Shown here: one piece after another, positions 60,599 through 64,000 of the stretch | Layout of the letters: every line of letters starts with the position of its first letter | Position numbering within the stretch: position 1 is the first letter of the stretch | Source: Desulfomonile tiedjei | Lineage (GTDB): Bacteria > Desulfobacterota > Desulfomonilia > Desulfomonilales > Desulfomonilaceae | Reading direction: 5' to 3' | Assembly (NCBI GenBank): GCA_016212925.1 | Contig: JACRDF010000025.1 | Span: forward strand, 293,101 to 357,100 | DNA: 64,000 nucleotides | The notes under the pieces: model-generated | What the model was told of the DNA's origin: nothing | Databases searched by the model: none | The model's input: only the letters and a program-made list of their open reading frames with translations | Position numbers and translations under genes: made by a program

Positions 60599-63358
60599 TC
60601 AAACACGACTCTTTTTCGTCTCAGCGATACGCCGGGCCTGGGTGGCCACAACCGACGATACGTTCTTGCTCCTCGCCAGTCTTCGCAGGTCCATCTCGCG
60701 CAAGTGGTTCAGGAATTTCATAGCTATGGGGATGGGTGTCTTCGAATTGGCGCACAGGTTGTGCTTTACCGTATAAGACTTGGTCCAGTCATTGTTGGAA
60801 GCTATGTGACGGAGCACTTCTTCGGACACGTTGCGGGACTTGCTGATGGCTTCTATTTCCGATTCCTGTATCTTAGGCGACTTGACAACAGCCACCGCCA
60901 CCAATTTATTGGAGTCTCGCACCAGTATATCGCGTGCCTCTTTGGTCCCCATCATGGCGCACTTAATCTTCTCCGTCACCCCCATCTGAAGGATCCTGTG
61001 GTACAGGCTTTCAAACTCGCTTTCAGCCAATTCCCATTCGGGCAATTCCCCAGGCCTGGTCATGTACTTCATCTCGTCGGGGATCAGCCTCATCGCGTCA
61101 GCAAAGAAATCGTTGGCAGGCTTGTCAACCGTTACAGTCAAGTCATCAGCGGCCTTCCGCGCAACGAAACGGGTCCCGTTCCACGACATCATGGCCGCCA
61201 TGGCTTGTAGAGGACTATCCTTTCCCTCCACACGTACGTGAAGGATATGGCTGCGGTCCCTGACTATTTCCCCCAGTCCCTCCTCTGCGATCACAGTGAT
61301 GGCTATTGGCACGGAGGTGCCTTCCAGAGACGAAAGGACTTCAAACACGTCCATGACGACAAGGCTTCCGGAGATCAATCGCAAGCCCTCGTGCTCGCCG
61401 GAACTTGGTCCCAACGACGGCCGGGTGAGAATTTCTTCGACTGCTGCATTGTCGAGGTTTTCGACATGGAAGTTGGTTCGGAGCGTATATCGAAAGCGGT
61501 GATCCGCGTGCCGCAGGATGTCCTCCAGAGCAGGCATGCCCTCCAGGTCGCCGCAAAGGGCCCCTATCACCTTGCCTCGCCTCAAGAAGATTCGCCCCAC
61601 CTGGCCCGGTCTCTCCACAACAATCGTGCCTGAACGGTTACCCTGGCGAGCTGCACGGAACAATCCGCCGAGCCCGACCATATTGAGAGGCCCTTCGACT
61701 TTGAGGTCAAACTGCCCTTGCAACAAGGATTCTTCGAAAGCATCAATGTGGGTTTGCAGCTCCTCATTATTCGGGGCCATCTGCTTGATTTTGGCCGCTA
61801 CGGAAGGGCTTCTTTCCAGAAGCTTCTTATTTTCGGATATGGTTCTGAATACTTGCGGGTCCGACCAATTCTCCAGTATGTGCAGGGCGGTTTCTTCCAA
61901 AATGTTGTCTGAAGATGCGGCGACACTAATTAAAGCAGGGTCTTTTATCGTTTCTCTTACAAGGAAATCCACGACCGAAGGGTGAAGGTCGGCTTCAAGA
62001 CCCTTGCGGTAAGTGGGCATGTCCAGTTCATCCAGAGTCTTCTTCGCCTGTTCTCTGATTTCCACCGATTCATCGTGTGACAGATAGCTCAGCAACACGA
62101 GCTTCTCGTTGGTGGACAGCGGTACCACTCCTCGGGCGGCCTTCATCCGAATTTCATGATCCGTGGCGGGATTGAGGTATTTATGGACGGTCTTTGAAAT
62201 CTTTACCCTTATGGCCTTGCGCACCAGCGGGTTGCTGTCCGTTTCCAAGACCTCGCGGGCCCGCTGATCGTCACTGAATACAAGGCGGACTTTTTCGAGC
62301 ACGGGAAGAGTTACGACGTCTCTTCCCTCGAAAAGCTCATTTATCAAAGCCAGTTCAGATGCGATTCTCTCGGTGACCGTGACGCCCTCGTCGAGTAGTC
62401 GCATGGCTTCGATTATGAGATTCTGCATCCCGACGTGAATTACGTCCGGGACTTCATCTTCTCCCCGGCTTATGGCAAATTGAGCGCTGGGCCACGCCAA
62501 CAGATAGCAGGCCGCATCCAGGCCGGTCATTTCCCCCAGGGTGGCGTTGGCTACGCGGCCGCTCTTGAAGAACAAACTCCCTTCAACCCCTTCACGCGTC
62601 ATCCGGCAGACAGCTTGCTTCGAATTCATCTCGAAGATTTCGGCAATCTCGAAGATATTCATGACACCCAGGTTTCCCTGAATTCGCCACGTCCTGCTGA
62701 TATCGCTATCAAAGGGGTCATGGTCCGGCATGCGATCGAGCGCGTCCATGACCAGATTCAGCGTACTCGCCTTTATCCTGTTTCGAAATTCGCCCGGTTC
62801 GGCAAGCTGGTATTCGAACGAGGCGCCGCTCCATCCAAACGCGGTGAAGAAAGCTTCCATGCCGTCGGAGTCGTCGGTTACCGCGCCGACCACTCTTCCG
62901 CGCTCGGTATAAATTGTGGCTGTCTCGCCTTCGTTATTCAGAGCTATGCGAGATGTGCGATTGTTGTGATCAATGGATTGGAGTATTTCTCCCAAACCAA
63001 AAAGTCCGATATTGCCGCTGACCGCTTCGGACTGCGGTTCGAGGTCCGGAGCCGCCTCCCCCCCACCGATCCTGTCAATCACCTTCATCACGATTTCGTA
63101 TATCGGTTCGGGCAATTCGGGTTTATCGGGCCGGTTGAACCAGTTACGGGCAGCGGGAATCAAGTTCTTCCTGGCTTGTGATGAGATCTCGGGGTCCGGA
63201 TCGCGGCCGAGATAGCAGAGTATTATTAGCGTGTCGCGCAGTGTGAACTCGGCCTGCATGGCCGCGGCCTGCATTTTCTTCTCTTTGGTGGCTTTGGCTC
63301 CTATGAATTTCGTGAGCCGGGAACTTACAGCCACAATCCTTTTGTCGGCATCTGCCAT
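60599..63358 (-). CDS. 919-aa protein with four PATAN/DUF4388-like domains and HEAT-like repeats
   Basis: The ATG at 63358 is preferred over a GTG at 63373 because GGGAA precedes it. Residue numbers below count from the GTG. Four DUF4388/PATAN-like domains: about 118-190 (SGNIGLFGLGEILQSI), 231-300 (IQGNLGVMNIFEIAEIF), 558-632 (VEGPLNMVGLGGLFRAA) and 665-740 (ISGSLVVMDVFEVLSSL). HEAT/LRV-like helices lie between (about 350-550: NPLVRKAIRVKIS, DESVEIREQAKKTLDEL) and at the C-terminus (810-924). The N-terminal ~100 residues are helical. No membrane segment or catalytic motif: a large cytoplasmic scaffold. A strong promoter precedes it, and the MglA-Roadblock operon lies next downstream on the same strand. 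Function unknown. Confidence 0.85.
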   Translation of the reverse strand: MADADKRIVAVSSRLTKFIGAKATKEKKMQAAAMQAEFTLRDTLIILCYLGRDPDPEISSQARKNLIPAARNWFNRPDKPELPEPIYEIVMKVIDRIGGGEAAPDLEPQSEAVSGNIGLFGLGEILQSIDHNNRTSRIALNNEGETATIYTERGRVVGAVTDDSDGMEAFFTAFGWSGASFEYQLAEPGEFRNRIKASTLNLVMDALDRMPDHDPFDSDISRTWRIQGNLGVMNIFEIAEIFEMNSKQAVCRMTREGVEGSLFFKSGRVANATLGEMTGLDAACYLLAWPSAQFAISRGEDEVPDVIHVGMQNLIIEAMRLLDEGVTVTERIASELALINELFEGRDVVTLPVLEKVRLVFSDDQRAREVLETDSNPLVRKAIRVKISKTVHKYLNPATDHEIRMKAARGVVPLSTNEKLVLLSYLSHDESVEIREQAKKTLDELDMPTYRKGLEADLHPSVVDFLVRETIKDPALISVAASSDNILEETALHILENWSDPQVFRTISENKKLLERSPSVAAKIKQMAPNNEELQTHIDAFEESLLQGQFDLKVEGPLNMVGLGGLFRAARQGNRSGTIVVERPGQVGRIFLRRGKVIGALCGDLEGMPALEDILRHADHRFRYTLRTNFHVENLDNAAVEEILTRPSLGPSSGEHEGLRLISGSLVVMDVFEVLSSLEGTSVPIAITVIAEEGLGEIVRDRSHILHVRVEGKDSPLQAMAAMMSWNGTRFVARKAADDLTVTVDKPANDFFADAMRLIPDEMKYMTRPGELPEWELAESEFESLYHRILQMGVTEKIKCAMMGTKEARDILVRDSNKLVAVAVVKSPKIQESEIEAISKSRNVSEEVLRHIASNNDWTKSYTVKHNLCANSKTPIPIAMKFLNHLREMDLRRLARSKNVSSVVATQARRIAETKKSRV

Positions 63359-63411
63359 TGGGAAAATTCCCACACCTGAGGATTCGTTCGATGCTGCTAT
63401 GACACGCTTAG

Positions 63412-63440
63412 ATGCTAGAGTTATGCAGCTAATTTGTCAA
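63412..63440 (-). promoter_or_regulatory. Promoter of the PATAN/HEAT protein gene
   Basis: On the minus strand: TTGACA at 63435-63440, a 17-base spacer, TAGCAT at 63412-63417. The transcript would begin near 63405, about 47 bases before the ATG at 63358. Confidence 0.65.
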
Positions 63441-63604
63441 GATTGCAGAACATCTCCTAAGTGCGGATTTAGTTCAACTCAGAATCCCACGTGCTGGGCA
63501 CGTGGTCAGAGTTCGTTGGCTCAGCCGGAAAAATCCCCGATGTATCCGAGCAGGCTCGGAGTCACAGGACGTCGCCCCGGCGAAGCCCATATGCGCTAAC
63601 TTTA

Positions 63605-63925
63605 TTTCTGAATCCCGTCCGTCCCGGAGGGACGGAACGAAAGTAGCCCGGCGATTCATCGCCGGGAAAGCGGACCAAAAGGACCTCTCGTCCCGGAGGG
63701 ACGACTGATTGCCAAAGTTCTGCGAGTATCCGTTCAGCCGTCCCTCCGGGACTGAAAAATCTCTTTTGGACCGCCCGTTTACCGGCGATAAATCGCCGGC
63801 CTACTATCAGGTGTTCCTCCGGAACACCGATGAAGATGACCCCAAAGTTAACGCCTATGGGCGAAAGCCGGGGTCCAGGATTCGATGAAAATACTGGATT
63901 CCTGCTTCCGCAGGAATGACGGTAA
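63605..63925. repeat. Palindromic repeat region at the window end
   Basis: CGTCCCGGAGGGACG, TAGCCCGGCGATTCATCGCC with GGG, a second GTCCCGGAGGGAC, CGTCCCTCCGGGAC, CCGGCGATAAATCGCCGG and GTGTTCCTCCGGAACAC. Units are shared with 21104-21290 and with 16672. A GGATTCCTGCTTCCGCAGGA unit lies at 63897. No gene was seen between 63441 and 64000. Confidence 0.75.
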
Positions 63926-64000
63926 AAGGCGTCGCACTAGAGGCAGGCTGCCTCAATCAACGTCAGTGGCCCCCTATGGGGGCCGACCGCAAGGCCACGT

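Noticed and set aside
60500..61210. 236-codon plus-strand ORF
   Set aside because: Mostly antisense to the PATAN/HEAT gene and lacking a ribosome site.

Overview
The window reads as a chromosomal segment from a Gram-negative bacterium, most likely a deltaproteobacterium (Desulfobacterota, possibly a sulfate-reducing or syntrophic relative of Desulfomonile). Gram-negative: a putative outer-membrane barrel, an LpxL/HtrB-type lipid A acyltransferase and a lipobox lipoprotein. The deltaproteobacterial assignment is inference from the MglA GTPase with a Roadblock partner, PATAN/DUF4388 and PilZ proteins, and the repeated pairing of LIV-type ABC transporters with acyl-CoA ligases. No rRNA, tRNA, CRISPR array, prophage or replication origin was recognised.

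Layout. 1-5.4 kb: partial prmC, a Cys-rich Rossmann protein, a small acidic ORF with its own terminator, an RDD membrane protein, a TPR protein, then a long gene-free stretch with an AT-rich island. 5.4-11.4 kb (minus): valS, biotin ligase, DUF1189, DUF2065, queA. 11.5-14.5 kb: putative outer-membrane protein, a PAS histidine kinase and a convergent overlapping NarL/FixJ regulator. 15.3-25.9 kb: first LIV transporter set (livK-H-M-G-F) ending in an acyl-CoA ligase, then a TauE/SafE exporter, a HAMP protein and an enoyl-CoA hydratase. 26-34 kb: small membrane protein, orphan DppD-type ATPase, SlyD-like FKBP, epimerase, PAS kinase, TPR lipoprotein, thiL. 34.7-36.2 kb: thiM-thiE. 36.3-44.7 kb (minus): second LIV set with a FadD-type ligase, interrupted by a REP-associated tyrosine transposase (RAYT). 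45-52 kb: radical SAM protein, MoxR/VWA pair, a nucleotidyltransferase with a broken HepT-like partner, a BioF-like enzyme and a metallo-beta-lactamase-fold hydrolase. 52.4-63.4 kb: lipid A acyltransferase and a signalling cluster (FHA-GAF-cyclase, PilZ, a 418-aa repeat-motif protein, MglA GTPase, Roadblock protein, and a 919-aa PATAN/HEAT protein).

Two things stand out. First, intergenic DNA is packed with palindromic repeats. One composite family (ten copies) always lies 3' of a gene in the same orientation: a conserved GGGGAGG...CCTCCCC hairpin nearest the stop codon, a conserved spacer, then a hairpin whose sequence differs in each copy. A second group carries GTAG-plus-palindrome REP hallmarks, and the RAYT contains one of these REPs in-frame. 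Second, the MglA/Roadblock operon at 56.8-59.5 kb, flanked by PilZ, cyclase and PATAN/HEAT genes, looks like a small-GTPase signalling module with uncharacterised components.

Physiology (inference): the two LIV sets plus CoA ligases and the hydratase suggest import and CoA-activation of carboxylic acids, possibly aromatic or fatty acids, rather than only amino acids.
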